Shown: positions 22,482-33,980 of the stretch, one piece after another
Numbering within the stretch: position 1 is the stretch's first letter
Layout: every line of letters starts with the position of its first letter
Assembly: GCF_002127325.2 (NCBI RefSeq)
Contig: NC_035441.2
Coordinates: 155,401,122-155,465,121, forward strand
DNA length: 64,000 bases
Direction of reading: 5' to 3'
From: Helianthus annuus
Taxonomy: Eukaryota > Streptophyta > Magnoliopsida > Asterales > Asteraceae
The notes under the pieces: model-generated
Seen by the model: the letters and a program-made list of their open reading frames with translations, nothing else
Databases searched by the model: none
What the model was told of the DNA's origin: nothing
Made by a program: the position numbers and the translations under genes

Positions 22482-23792
22482 TATAACAACTTTCCTAAAA
22501 TACTTAAAACATCCCTATATGTCCTAAAATACACCCTGTATATGGAAAAAGGCCCCGAAATACCTTTAATTTAACAAAAATCAAGTAAAACAAGCTTTAG
22601 GGGGCGCTCGCGGGGTGCAACCCCCTTGGCAAACTCAGTCGCGGGCCGCGACAGCTTGGCCACCAGGCTTAACCCGGTGCCACCACGTGTCGTAATGCCT
22701 GTCGAGGCTAGTACCAAGCCAGCAAAGCTAGGGCCTAGTCTACAAGCCCTCGCGGGCCGCGAAGGCTTTGCCTTCTGTTCTCGCGGGGCGCGACAAAGTG
22801 CCGAATCAGCACTATAAATAGGAGATCGAGGTTTCAGTTGTTACTCGTTCAATTCTCGATCTCTCTCTCTAAATCTCTGATAGCAATTATAATTTTCGAG
22901 CATAATACCCACTAAATTAGCGAAACTCTGCCTCGTTGTAAGTATTATAACCCTGGTTACGTATTAGTTACTCTGCCTGATTAATCTAGAGCTCCGTAAC
23001 GCATGTCCAGGCTCTGCCCGACTCAGTCGTTGGAGTTCTGTCTCGGGGGGATAGCTAATATAAATTTGGGTTATTATACTAACACGTGTGCATTGTTTAA
23101 TTTAATAGATTATAAACCAGGAAGTCACAAGGAAATACCTAAATTAGCAATGTGAGTGATTCCTCTTTTTGTAAACTATTTTTACAAAACCTCAATTGTT
23201 TTAAACTATAATTAACAGTGGTTGAGTATTTGTGATTCTACAATTATCGTCGGTATGTTGGGGTTTTGTATACAAAATTTGTTACTACACTGTGAGTAGT
23301 AACATTACCACAAGTCAGGATTGGCAGTACCGTGGGTGGTAATTAAAGTAGATGTAAACAAATGTAATTGCTGGATTGCCCTCAATGCAGTAAAATGATA
23401 AAACTTTCCTTGATTAAACTGGGATTCACTCGTCAGTATTTCTTGCTGATAAAATGTTTTTAAACGCGTTTCAGGTAACAAAATGTGAAAGCCAATTAGA
23501 AGCCAGCTGGAGAGCACTGAAGGATTGGAAAAGTGGCTATAAAAGTTACTTAAATAAAGAAGAAGTTTTATTTCAATAAATTAGGGTTTATCCTTATAAA
23601 CATGTTTGTAATGAAACTTGGGAATTTCCCATATATTTATTATTATAAAATGTTGTTTTTTACTCTGATAAACTATTTCCTAACTACGGTCCTGATGTAA
23701 ATTCCGCTGCCAAATTAATAAACACCAATACCACCGGCTCTGAGTAGCTCGCGGACGCCCGCCTCCCGGGGCAGGGGTCAGGGGTTGCAACA
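22482..23792 (+). repeat. 3' LTR of gypsy element 1
   Basis: Same layout as the 5' LTR, ending GGGGTTGCAACA. Numerous substitutions relative to the 5' copy, many of them C/T or G/A, show long residence. Confidence 0.9.
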
Positions 23793-25500
23793 CTTAATGC
23801 CATCAATATATCCATCAAGAACAAAGTGACATGATGACATATCAGTGTCATCAGTCTTTTTTCATGAATATTTGTCCATCTCATTCAGCAAAAGCTTATA
23901 GAGATACCCACCTCAGAGAAGAATCCATTCAGTGAAACTTCATTCAGAACAATACTCAATATAGAAGAAACGAGGTTCCCATTTGTGGCCTTTTTAACTA
24001 TTTTTTGGCGTTTTTAAAGTGAGTAGTTTCTAGGAAACATGGCGTTGTTTTTGGATGTGATCAATTGATTGTGCAGAGACGTCTCTCTTATAGGATGTTT
24101 TGGCGTGTAGTTTAGGCGGGATTTTATTATAATAAATGATATTAATAAAGTAACCGTCTTTTCAGTTACTGTGTGTATTTTTACTGTTTTTGTTCAGCTT
24201 TTTATGAGTTTTAGGGTGATAGACATGCCATCTTCCAAGTTTGGCGTTTTTTAATGGCTTTAAGTAGTTTTTTGCGTTTTTTTTTTGAGCTTTTAATAAT
24301 AGTTTTCCAAATTATTTTTATTATAGTTTGGGAGTTTTTGGCGTTTTATGGCATGATGACGTTTCACAAGCATTTTGTCTGTTTGGCGTTTTTATTAAAA
24401 TAATGTATTTTTGTTCTTAGTAAAAAAAATACATAACAAACAACAGAAAAAGAAAATAAAAAAATAAAAATAGAAACAATTCATCTTCCAAATCTTCACT
24501 GTCATCAGTCTCTTTCTTCTTTGAAACATGTTCACTGGCGGTTTGACTTTGGTATGCTTCATTTTGTTTTTTTGTTGTTGAAGTAGCTTTTTTGTGACCG
24601 TTTGGAAGGATAAAATGACATGACTTTTTTGTTTGAAGTTCATCTTTATCTTCATGTTTATCTTCAAACTACTTATCAGTGTCATCCATCTCTTCATGGC
24701 ATTCAAAAATTCATCAACGACAAAACATAAAAAAATGACATAAGTCTAACATCAGCATCTTTTTGTTGAAGATTTATCCATCTCATGCAGTGTTATTGAG
24801 TTACACCCCCTCAGCTAAGAATGCATTATGCGAAACTTCGCGTAGAACAATATTGAATATACAAGAAACGATGTTTGCCATTTTGGCGTTTTACTGAGGA
24901 AATAGTAAATATGGCGTTTCCGGTTCGGGGGTGTGTTTAATGAATGTGTGAGATGTTTTGTTTATATAGGATGTCTTTTGGCCCGTAATGGTGTTTTTTG
25001 GTAGAGAAGTTTAAAGACCCTTTTACCCTTAATGAAGCACGTCCACTTAATAGAATTGGTGTTATTTACGAAAACGCCACCGCGCCAATCTAGTCTATAG
25101 ATTGTTTGGATCGTACGATCCATAACCGTTCTCACACTTTTCACCGTTTTCTCTAAATCCTGACCCTATATATATAATGTGTCAAAATTAACATTATTAT
25201 AACTAAACATGTAAAATAGAAACAGAAAAAACAAAAAAATATATAAAAGATTTATTTTCTAAATAGTTAAACGGGTTAATGGGTCAACCCATTTTTATAC
25301 GGGTCAACCCGAACCCAACCTGTTTTTTTAAACAGGTCATGTTAGTCGACCTATACCTGTTTTTTTCGTGTCGAATTCGGGTCGAGATTGACGGGTCGTG
25401 TCAAGAATTACCGCCCCTACTAATATCTACACATTGTAAACCTCTTATTTTAATAATAAAAATGATAAAATATTATAACAAAACAGTTTGAATTATGAAC

Positions 25501-25663
25501 TATAATATAATATAATATAATATAATATAATATAATATAATATAATATAATATAATATAATATAATATAATATAATATAATATAATATAATATAATATAA
25601 TATAATATAATATAATATAATATAATATAATATAATATAATATAATATAATATAATATAATAT
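25501..25663. repeat. (TATAA)n pentanucleotide array
   Basis: About 32 near-perfect TATAA units with no spacer. AT-rich flanks contain related words. Confidence 0.98.
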
Positions 25664-25789
25664 CTTATTTTACAATAATAAAATATAATAGTTTATTTAC
25701 AAATAGTGAAATATCGTAGCAAATCACCTAAATCTACAACAATGAGGGCAATAGTATTACGATGACACTCGTGGAAAAAGGTGGTTCGT

Positions 25790-26495
25790 CTTTTCCTTTT
25801 TTTTTTCTTTTTAAATTATTAGCTTATATGGGCGGCAAATGGAATAGTGCCAGGCTGCTTGCCACTCCCCTATTGGCCCAACAAATTTACGATTTTATCC
25901 CGCTTTAAAATTAAGATTTTGTCATCAGTTTAAAATTATATTTTTACCCCTACTTAAAAATAAATTTACGCTTTTGCTCCCAGCTAAAAATTTCAATTTC
26001 GCCATCGGTTGAAAATTACGATTTTGTCCCATTTAAATTTACAGTTTTGTCATTAGTTTTTTTCTTCTCCCAGGCAGGTTACGATTTTGCCATCAACTTA
26101 AATTTACATTTTCTCCATCGTTTTTGTTTGTTTTCCTGGTTAAACTACAATTTTGTCCCCAGTGTAAAATTACAGTCATGTCACTGTTTTAGTTTTTTTT
26201 TTTTAAATTGTGGTAGTGTTTTGCTTTAATTTGTTTACTCGGTGTAATTTTTATTCGTGTTAGGCGGCTGCCTGACACACGCTCATTTGTCCTGAAAAAT
26301 TATAATTTTTCACCAGTTTAAAATTTTAGTTTTTCCATCTTTGTTTTTAGCAAAAATATGATAATGGTTGACTCGATGTAATTTTTTTGAGACCGTGTTA
26401 TGAATAGTATGTGCAAGTAACAAAAACACAAACGTACATGTTATGAGAAAGAAAATCGGCTTAGGGCCCCGCAACGTGGACGGGGCAAACACTAG
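25790..26495 (+). mobile_element. Helitron 3' end preceded by a degenerate internal repeat
   Basis: The right end has a GC-rich stem, GCCCCG (26466-26471) pairing with CGGGGC (26481-26486), then AAACA and CTAG at 26492-26495 followed by T: the canonical Helitron 3' terminus. Upstream, 25880-26340 repeats the word AAATTACGATTTTGTC in many degenerate versions, separated by 40-70 bp. The 5' end (TC after A) was not found, so the left limit is a guess. No coding capacity. Confidence 0.6.
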
Positions 26496-26803
26496 TTATT
26501 ATCATATACACTATTTTGTATTATTAAGTTTTGGTGGTGATTTTATTAAAAAGTTATGTTAATACAGCGTGAAACAATTTTTTTTTAAACTTGAAATAAA
26601 ATAAAGCAACGTGCATAAAGATGAGTTTTAACAATCTGATTTAGAGTAACTTAATTGTCATTTGAAAGTATGATAAGCTGGGTGTACGGTGATTCGGTTT
26701 GGTTTGGTTTTCAGCCTACATCGAATCGAATCGAAATGTTTGGTTATTGTATTATATTCATCGATCAGTTTTTGATTAATCGGTTTTTGCATCGGATTCT
26801 GGA

Positions 26804-27296
26804 TAGAGATGAACAAAAAAACGGTTCGGGAACTGCAACCGGACAAACCGACCCGAACCAGTACAAGCCAAAACGGTTCAGTTTGCAATCCAAACCGTAG
26901 TTCCACACTGGTTCCCCTCCCTTGAGTCAAAATCAAGCCGACCTAGTTTTTAGTTTTTCACACAAAATGGTTTGAAAAAACCTTGTTTTATATCGTACAA
27001 ATTGGTTTCTACACGTACTTTAATAATAATTCTAAAAATTAATTTAAGGTTAATTTTTTATTAAAAAGAAAATTTGTCTTAAATTTTTTTTAGCACGCAA
27101 GAACCGGTTTACAAACCGAAACCGATAGTAAACTGATAGAATCGAAACCGGCTTTCCAAATCAGTAGTAAAAACCGACCAAAGCATGGAGAAACTGAACC
27201 GGTTTCAAACTGAAACCGATTTTACTTGAAACCGGTTAAAGTAAAAGACGGTTACAAACCAGTTTGGGTTAAAAAAAACCGTTTTGTGCACCTCTA
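26804..27296. mobile_element. hAT-like MITE rich in AACCGG words
   Basis: Ends TAGAGATGAACAAAA and, inverted, TAGAGGTGCACAAAA. Flanks ATTCTGGA (26796-26803) and GTTCTGGT (27297-27304) match at 6 of 8 positions, fitting an 8-bp duplication. The inside is built of diverged AAACCGGTT-type words and has no real frame. Confidence 0.65.
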
Positions 27297-29779
27297 GTTC
27301 TGGTCGGTTGACTATTTGTTATATAATATAATGAATTGGGCTTTGATGTTTTTCGTATGAAAATGATCCGTATTATGAACTTGGGCATTGAATTTTAGAC
27401 TTGAAAAACGTAAGACATATATGGGCTTGTCTTTTTGAGCTTTACAATTACAACTCAACAAGTTACTTGATTTTTTTTTTAAACGGAACAACTAGAGTTG
27501 ATAAAAAACATAGTGTAATTATATATGACAACGCTATGATATCGAATACAATAAACAAAAGCAGGCACCGCACGAACCACGTGCAATCATAAGAATACAA
27601 AGGGACTAGAGTATTAAGGGGGTGTTTGGGATTGCTTATAAAACAACTTATTGACTTATAACTTTTTGGAAAATACGTTTTTTTAGAAAATAATGTTTAG
27701 GTAATGGGTTGAAAATAAGGTTTTAAGGCTTTTGAAAAAGGAGATAAGGATGTGGAAAAGTCAATAAGTTGTTTTTTCATATGAAATCGAACACTAGATG
27801 ATTAGTTCAGCTTTTGTTACAGCTTTTTTAAAATGGTCATTTGACCTCTTAAGTGATTGGATGATTAGAATTTGTTTCACTTTACATAAACACTAGAAGC
27901 TGTTTATCTTCGAGTTGTGAACACAATAATTAGATAGTGTGACTTGAATAATCAGAATTAGATAGTTGTTAATCACGTTATGAGTAGGTTAAAATGAGAT
28001 GTTGGAAATACGAGTTTTTTTAGGTGACTATGTGTCAGAATATGTTACTTGAAAACTCATGGGACCTACAAATACCCTCTTAGCCAATAGGATAAAATAA
28101 AACATAGATTGTGTTGGGCAAGTGGTCTTCAAGTGAGGTAAAGACATAAAATCAGTGAAAGTTGGTTTCAAACTTGAGACTTGTGTTAGAGAAGCTCAAG
28201 GGGGGAGTTTGGATGTGTGTATGTTGTTTGAAGTTGTGATAAGTCATTGCTTGATAACTTCTAGTTATTTGAGGATTTAAATCCAACAAGTTCTTAACTA
28301 AAAACACTAGAATTTTAAATTTCTAATCACAATCTCCATCATCTCCAATGATGGTCCTGCACGTTATATATATACAAAACCAATTGTTCGGGTTTAGTTT
28401 GGTTTGGTTATTACAGTTCAGTTCGGTTGTTGGTAATTAATTTCGATTCGTAAATCAGTTCTCTGCTCATCCATGTCTAAAAGTGTTTTAGATCGAGGAT
28501 TAGAAAGCATCAAAGGATATAGGATTATGTTTTAATCTCAATATATGGGTTTTTATGTTAGACTTAATTTGATACTTTATAACTTTAAATAGTATATAAA
28601 TATTGATGTTTACGATGCTTAATACCTCTAGACTAGTTTAATTATATTATCGTATCGTCGAGGTTATTTTTCTTGTTATAAAGTGGATAAAGTTGACCAA
28701 AAAACCAGTGGGTGGAGTGGCGGACGTTACAAATTTCTTGGGCAATAACGACTTTGAATGTTTGGTGCCATGCCAACTTTGCAATCATAGTCAGTTATGA
28801 CGTTTATTAAAATGAACTTACAATTAGTAAAATAATTATGGTTACGAAAGTAAATGATTCTATAAAAAGATATTTATCTGCTACTTGGCTTTACTACCAC
28901 GGAGACCAGTGGATATGCTTCTAGTAGTTAGATCAAATACAAACCATATTTCGTCTAAAAATTATAGGAATCATTTAAAAAGTGTCACGTGTCACCCAAC
29001 CAATTATAAATAATGGGCAAAATAATAACCAAAATATCAATTATATTAAATTCCTTATAATTATGCCAACGAGCAGCTTTTTAATTTTTTATTTTTTTGG
29101 ATCCTCATTTGTTTTCAATGTGCTACTACAAAGAAAAGTGCTGATATAATTAACATATGTGCTAAAATCAATTATCATGTTTAATTTACACGTGCTAATA
29201 TAATTCCAAAGTGCTATTTTTATGTATGTGTTGTTTTAGTATGTGTTAATTTAAATTTTTTAAGTGCTACAATCTGTTCTCACGGTTTTTAGAATAAATG
29301 TGGTTTGTGCCGTAATACTTGCAATGGACATAACCGTTGCAAACACCTCTTTGCAACAGGTTTGGTCCATCTCGTATTATGTGCAGTTGGTCACCATTGT
29401 TAGGAATCATGTTTGTGACCTCTTAGCGACAAGGTTAAGTGTCGCTATCGCTGCGAAGTGCGATGTTTTTTCTATGGGAGACTGGAATTTATTTTGCCGC
29501 AATTTTCAATTTTTCTACCTAACTGTTGCCACGGATTTTTGTCACAGATTTGCTCCAATTTATATATCAAATGGGACGTGTGATTTTGAAAAAAATACGT
29601 TGATTCCAAAACATACAAAGCATTCAAGTTTATTTATTTATCACGTTTACACCTCACAACACCATCATCACACAAGGCAAAATCTCATAAAAGTAGACCA
29701 AAGACTAAAAATACATGGGTGACATTAACATAACAATACGCATGCATGCATGCAGTTCAAAAGCAAGTCGTATCCATGT
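27297..29779. other. Intergenic DNA with MITE-like ends, no gene found
   Basis: At about 27620 the motif GGGGGTGTTTGGGATTGCTTA is a common plant MITE terminus, but its partner is unclear. Around 29110-29260 the word AAGTGCTA recurs. The frame at 29264-29722 has no protein-like composition that I recognise; it contains GCGACAAGG/TGTCGCTATCG words of the type seen in CACTA element ends. Confidence 0.35.
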
Positions 29780-30717
29780 CTATTTGGTGTCCGAGAAGAA
29801 GGAGTTGACCGTAGGCATAATCTCCGGTGGTCGCGTACGTAAAAATTTCCGAAGACCATGTTCAGCGTATTTTTCACCCTCGTCGTGATTTTCGAGCACA
29901 GCCGTGGTCCGATGTACCTTGTTCACCCTATAATATCTTACAATAATTAATCAACAAATCCTCAAAACAAATAAGAATAAGTCACAAATCTATTTAAATT
30001 TAAAAAAAAATATATTCAAATTGTTTAATGAAAATCGTTAAGTAATATCACCTCACATCAGGGTTCATGAAAACATTTCTAGTAAGCTGGAAAACACACA
30101 TGCTTGTCACAAACGTCATCGCAGCCATAAGTGGATAAACCTACATCAAACATGCACGTTATATATAACACAAAGATCGGGGCCGGTTCTAAGAATTCGT
30201 GTACACTGTTCGAGCTCGAAAAACCGTGCCTTTAGGCCTTAACGAAATTGAGTATTGTGCTCACTGAAGGTCTAAATCTAATGCCAATGGGTCACTAACT
30301 AATATAAACCATAAAAATAGTTTTGTAAGTGGGCCTATGTTGGTGTTTGTATGTGTTTACCTACTAGTTTTTTTTTTACATATCCATTTCGGATTTTTTT
30401 AGAATACGGTGCCCTTCGAAATATCGGGTCCTGACCGGCCATGACAAAGATTAACAATCACCACTACAACATTTGTTACTTGTTACAGTCGAAACTGTCA
30501 TAAACCCGTTACAAAGGGCAAAAATAACTTACTAGCAACGAATTACAGTCGGACATAAATTTGTCGCTAATTTTGCGATCAATTTTTTTGGTAAAAAATA
30601 TCGGTCATCAACGCTTATTTTTGCAGTAGTGCACAACATTGGAAGTTTTTCTGAAACTGATAAGAGTAACTACTGATTATATCGTATGTTTACCTCAGGT
30701 CTCACCCAACGCGGCAT
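29780..30717 (-). CDS. B12D-family small mitochondrial membrane protein
   Basis: Three exons on the minus strand with GT-AG introns: 30717-30694, 30140-30052 and 29927-29780, joining to 86 codons plus TAG. Residues 1-8 MPRWVRPE; about 10-28 form one membrane segment (YPLMAAMTFVTSMCVFQLTR); then NPDVRVNK, the family signature HDEGEKYAEHGLRKF and the C-terminal PEIMPTVNSFF. This is the B12D domain, which also includes the NADH-ubiquinone reductase complex I MLRQ-subunit-like proteins; members are about 85-95 aa and sit in the mitochondrial inner membrane, with a reported link to respiration under low oxygen. The start codon opens exon 1 directly. A CACTA-type MITE lies in intron 1. All splice junctions are consistent, so I expect a working gene; the fit to the family is from memory. 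Confidence 0.85.
30462..30631. mobile_element. CACTA-type MITE in intron 1 of the B12D gene
   Basis: 170 bp bounded by CACTACAACA and TGCAGTAGTG (inverse CACTACTGCA), flanked by the 3-bp duplication CAC (30459-30461 and 30632-30634). Subterminal words TGTTACTTGTTACAG and GTCGCTAA fit CACTA elements. Non-coding. Confidence 0.75.
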
Positions 30718-30837
30718 TTTCGAATAGTTTTGGCTACTTGTTGAACTTCAAAAGTTAAGATGTCTTTGTAGAATGGATTGATCAGGTCGGGATTAATTTG
30801 GAAATGTTAGAATGGAATGTATGGGAATGTATCTTGA

Positions 30838-30845
30838 TATTTATA
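30838..30845 (-). promoter_or_regulatory. TATA box of the B12D gene
   Basis: On the minus strand TATAAATA lies about 120 bp upstream of the start codon, leaving room for a short 5' leader. Confidence 0.45.
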
Positions 30846-31005
30846 TTCTTTATAGAGATGGTCAATGGTTTTGACTATGTGAAGTTGATTTCAAGCCAAC
30901 AGATTTGGGTTTGTGACATTTTGAACACAATATAATAATGTCTTTATATGACTTTTCATTTACTTTTGTTTATCTCCTCATATTACTTGGATAAAAAAGA
31001 AACGC

Positions 31006-31322
31006 TCACACCCTGCTTGTGGATGATTATACGGGTCGTATAGGAGAATTTTGTATAAAAAAATATAAGAGAATGTTTTTTTTTGTCTCCATCTATACAA
31101 GTCGTATAACATTATATGACCTGTATATAATGCTATATGACCCAAAACCCAAATAATATTATAAGATTTGTATAATGTTATACGACCCGTATAGAATGTT
31201 TACATGACCCAATATTTTCTCCATCTATACCAGTCGTATATCATTATACGACTCAATATTTGTCACGTCAGATTATTCTGTATGGATCGTATAATCCTAT
31301 ACAACCCGTAAAGAGGGTGTGA
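31006..31322. mobile_element. Inverted-repeat element built of TATACGAC-type palindromes
   Basis: Outer ends TCACACCCT and AGGGTGTGA are exact inverses. Inside, near-palindromic words such as TATACGGGTCGTATA, TATACAAGTCGTATA and TATACGACCCGTATA occur about seven times in both orientations. No coding frame. Ends without a clear duplication, so the class is unknown. Confidence 0.5.
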
Positions 31323-32169
31323 TTTATTAACTCCAAAAAGAAAACTTAAATTGTGAGATTTCAAAGTTGAAAGATAAAGGAATAGCTATATTCGATTATA
31401 TATACATTCATCTATTTGTGTGTGTGTGTTTTTTTTTTTTTTTGTTCTTTTTTTAAACTCAAACCTTATACCTTGTGGTCCCCTTTTGGTCTGAAGAACA
31501 AGAGGGCCAGCAACGTTGGAATCTCGGAAACGGCCGGACCCATGTTGATGTGTGGGTAGACGGGTACATCATTTAAAAAAAACTATTGTATCTTTTAGTA
31601 AAAAATCTGATCGAACCCTTTGAAAATATGGTTGAATCCCTCATTCGCACCCACAGAAAATAACTCTTGGATCCGTCACTGATCTCAAATCACCATGTAA
31701 AAAAGTTCCGGCAAAAACACCATGATCCATCGGCCCTCACGGACCGCATCCCTTCTTTTGTGAGGCCACACCCTTTATCACCTCGCCCTCTCTTTTCCAC
31801 GTTGACTTTTCTCTTCCATGTCGTAAGCTTTGGGGGTTGACAATCTGTATTGCTAATGTTATAAGGGTTGTAAAGTAAATAAACCGAACAAAAAAATCAT
31901 GGATAGTTTAGAGTGAACGAGAGAGATCTCAATCATATATCATCAAAAGGTTGTAAACGAACCCAACATTCAATGAATCGTTCGCAAACCATTTAATGGA
32001 AAGTTCTTTTACTAAATGAACTAGTTTTATCTCTGTCGTCGTGTTGCGGCGAACTTCTTTTGTCATTTAATTTGTGTTCACATATGTTTGAAATCACTAC
32101 GAGCGTGTTGCGCATGGAACAACTGACAAGAATAAAAAGAAAATGTAGAAAAAACACTAAAAGATAACC
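31323..32169. other. Intergenic DNA
   Basis: Contains a (TG)n/T-run at about 31418-31445 and no recognisable gene or element boundary. Confidence 0.4.
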
Positions 32170-32740
32170 GAAAGAAAATCAACCAAAAAACTTGTATGGT
32201 AATGATGTTTGTATGAAACCAGCGGTCAGAGATGAGCAAATGGTATTGGGTATCGATACCGAATTTCCCGAACCGAAAGATCTTAAGTATGAATTCGGTA
32301 CCGACTTTTGGCGTTCCTGGTACCGGTTCCCTACCGTTTTTACCTTCATATACCGGTACCGTAACCGGTATTTTCGGTACCAGTACCGATTCGGTATCGG
32401 TTGGCACCGAGCTCATCCTTACCCTTGAAACTAAAAAAAAAATCATTAAAAGTTGAAAATCAACAAAAAAAAAAAGTTGTACGATACCGTTGTTGTTCGT
32501 ACGGTACCCGTGATCAGGGATGAGCGAATGGTACCGAGTAGTAATACCGAATTTCCCGAACTAAAAGATTTTCAATATCAATTCAGTACCGACTTTTGGC
32601 GTTTTCTGTACCAGGTTGGTGTCAGTTTTTACCTTCATGTATCGATACCGAACAGGATCGTACTAGTATTTTTTATGTTAGTACCAGTTCGATACCGGTT
32701 GACACCAAGTTTTTCCCAACCCGTGATAAAAAATATTAAA
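32170..32740. repeat. Tandem pair of a ~290-bp GGTACCG-rich unit
   Basis: Units at about 32170-32455 and 32456-32740 share GATGAGC(A/G)AATGGTA, ATACCGAATTTCCCGAAC, GTACCGACTTTTGGCGTT and TTTTTACCTTCAT in the same order. Both are full of GGTACCG words. Open frames here are a by-product of the repeat, not genes. Confidence 0.7.
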
Positions 32741-33829
32741 GTTAAGTAAAATTATAAAGAAAATAATTTTTATTATAATATTAAAATAGTAAAAGTATTA
32801 AAAAAAATTTATGTATAATTAAAATATTAAAAGAACTATTTATTAGGTTCTTTTATTAATTATAGTATAGTGTAGTGTAATGTAATGTAATGTAATTTAA
32901 TGTAATGTAATTTAAATTGTAATGTAATGTAATAGACATGAACATGAAATCTCGTTCGATTGATTCAAGGAACAAACATGAACATGTGTTCGTGAACGTT
33001 TGATAAGTTGTTCGTTTATTTTCATTAATTAGGGTTCGTTAATGTTTGTTTACGTTCGTTCATATTCGTTTGTTTATGTTTTGTTATTATTGTTTTTTTT
33101 CATATTTATATTTTCTATTTTTAGTTTATTACCCAAATATTTAAAGTTCTTATAATTTTAAATTTTAATTCACCTTAAGTTTATCTTGCCCAGATATTTA
33201 AAATTCTTATATCTTTTAATTTTTAGTTTATTAACCTTACATTTATTTTTTAATAACTATGTTTATGATTATTATCTAGAAACTTCTTTTTAGTTTATTA
33301 ACCTTACATTTAGTGATTAAGTTTAACATATTACATCAAGAATATTAATTTTTATATTTAAAATTATACATACTCACTTATGTTCATTTGTGTTTCTTTA
33401 CGTTCATTTATTATGTTCAATTGTGTTTATTTATATCCCGTTTTTTTTTTCATTTATGAAATTAACGGGCGAACACAAACCAAATCATTTTCTTAATAAA
33501 TGAACACGAACACGAAACTTCGTTTGGTTATGTGCTCGTGAACCGTTCGTTTGTCCCATATAAGTTAACAAATGAAAATGAATCGTGAACCGTCCGTTTG
33601 TCCCGTATAAGTTTAATGAATGAATAATGCCTCGTTTGGTTCGGTTTGTTTACTTGTTTATTGAAATACGAGCTAAATTCTAAAAAATAACTTTTTATTT
33701 TTATTCTTCAGGATAATTATGATTTTAAGTTGAAATATATTAAATCATCATTCGCTTCTGGATAATTATGATTTTAAGTTGAAATATTCAAAGCTGAATC
33801 TTTTTGTTTCACCATTTTTTATTTATGAA
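32741..33829. other. AT-rich DNA with TTCGTT-rich element and short repeats
   Basis: Around 32870-32940 a (TGTAA)n-like tract. From 32940 to 33650 there are words GTTCGTTTA, GTGAACCGTTCGTTTG and their inverses at both ends (for example GAACACGAAC), typical of a degenerate hAT-like element. At about 33711 and 33761 the string GGATAATTATGATTTTAAGT occurs twice. No gene. Confidence 0.4.
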
Positions 33830-33980
33830 GTGGTTTTTTTAGAAGTGAAAGAAACAAATCCTTTTCTGTTTGCAGACTGTAGACCTTTGGTCCACCTCTT
33901 CTTCTGCAGATGTCTGCAGATGTGGCCCGCAGACTACAGACCTTTTGGGTCTGAAAAAACAAACACCACCTAAATCATCA
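33830..33980. mobile_element. Small MITE with CTGCAGA palindromes
   Basis: Ends read GAAAGAAACAAA.. and, inverted, GGTGGTGTTTGTTTTTTCAG, and enclose alternating TCTGCAGA and GCAGACT words that fold back on each other. No coding capacity. Confidence 0.45.

Larger units (their letters stand above)
14295..23792 (+). mobile_element. Full-length Ty3/gypsy retrotransposon (older copy)
   Basis: Two LTRs of about 1.3 kb flank a primer-binding site for initiator tRNA-Met, a gag-pol region and a polypurine tract. The flanks are CTTCA (14290-14294) and CTTAA (23793-23797), a 5-bp duplication with one mismatch. Domain order protease, reverse transcriptase, RNase H, integrase defines Ty3/gypsy; the integrase tail ending in a short chromodomain-like segment suggests a chromovirus of the Tekay/Del type (inference). 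The LTRs differ at about 20 places in their first 250 bp and the coding region has several stops, so the copy is old and inactive. Two small elements are inserted in its gag region. Confidence 0.93.
13345..25166. mobile_element. TA-bounded inverted-repeat element with TTGGCGTTT motifs
   Basis: Left end GGTACGGGATCGGGAGAAAA; right end, inverted, GGGTCAGGATTTAGAGAAAA, both followed by AAGTGTGAGAACGGT, giving inverted repeats of about 50 bp. Both ends abut (TA)n tracts (13323-13344; 25167-25176). Its own sequence (13345-14294 plus 23793-25166) contains many TTTTGGCGTTTT-like motifs, a perfect 35-bp direct repeat (13588-13622 and 13665-13699), and two copies of a unit of about 0.9 kb. On the minus strand each unit has a short acidic coding relic (EEEADDSDDLDEKL near 14080-14120; KKETDDSEDLEDEL near 24478-24520). 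Superfamily uncertain; a Mutator-like or Micron-like origin is possible. Confidence 0.65.
12312..25419. mobile_element. Outermost hAT-like element of the nested stack
   Basis: Ends are TAGGGGTG at 12312 and the inverse CGCCCCTA at 25419. They are flanked by 8-bp duplications CTTATATC (12304-12311) and CTAATATC (25420-25427), 7 of 8 matching, as expected for hAT-type insertion. Without its insertions it would be only about 0.5 kb, full of GGGTCAACCCG/AACCCGACCC motifs and with no coding sequence, so a non-autonomous element. All insertions below lie inside it. Confidence 0.75.

Noticed and set aside
29264..29722. 152-codon frame considered as a gene next to B12D
   Set aside because: No domain, signal or splice logic recognised; words resemble CACTA-type subterminal repeats.
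32078..32456. Frames of 74-122 codons on both strands
   Set aside because: Arise from the GGTACCG-rich tandem unit; the same composition gives frames in every direction.
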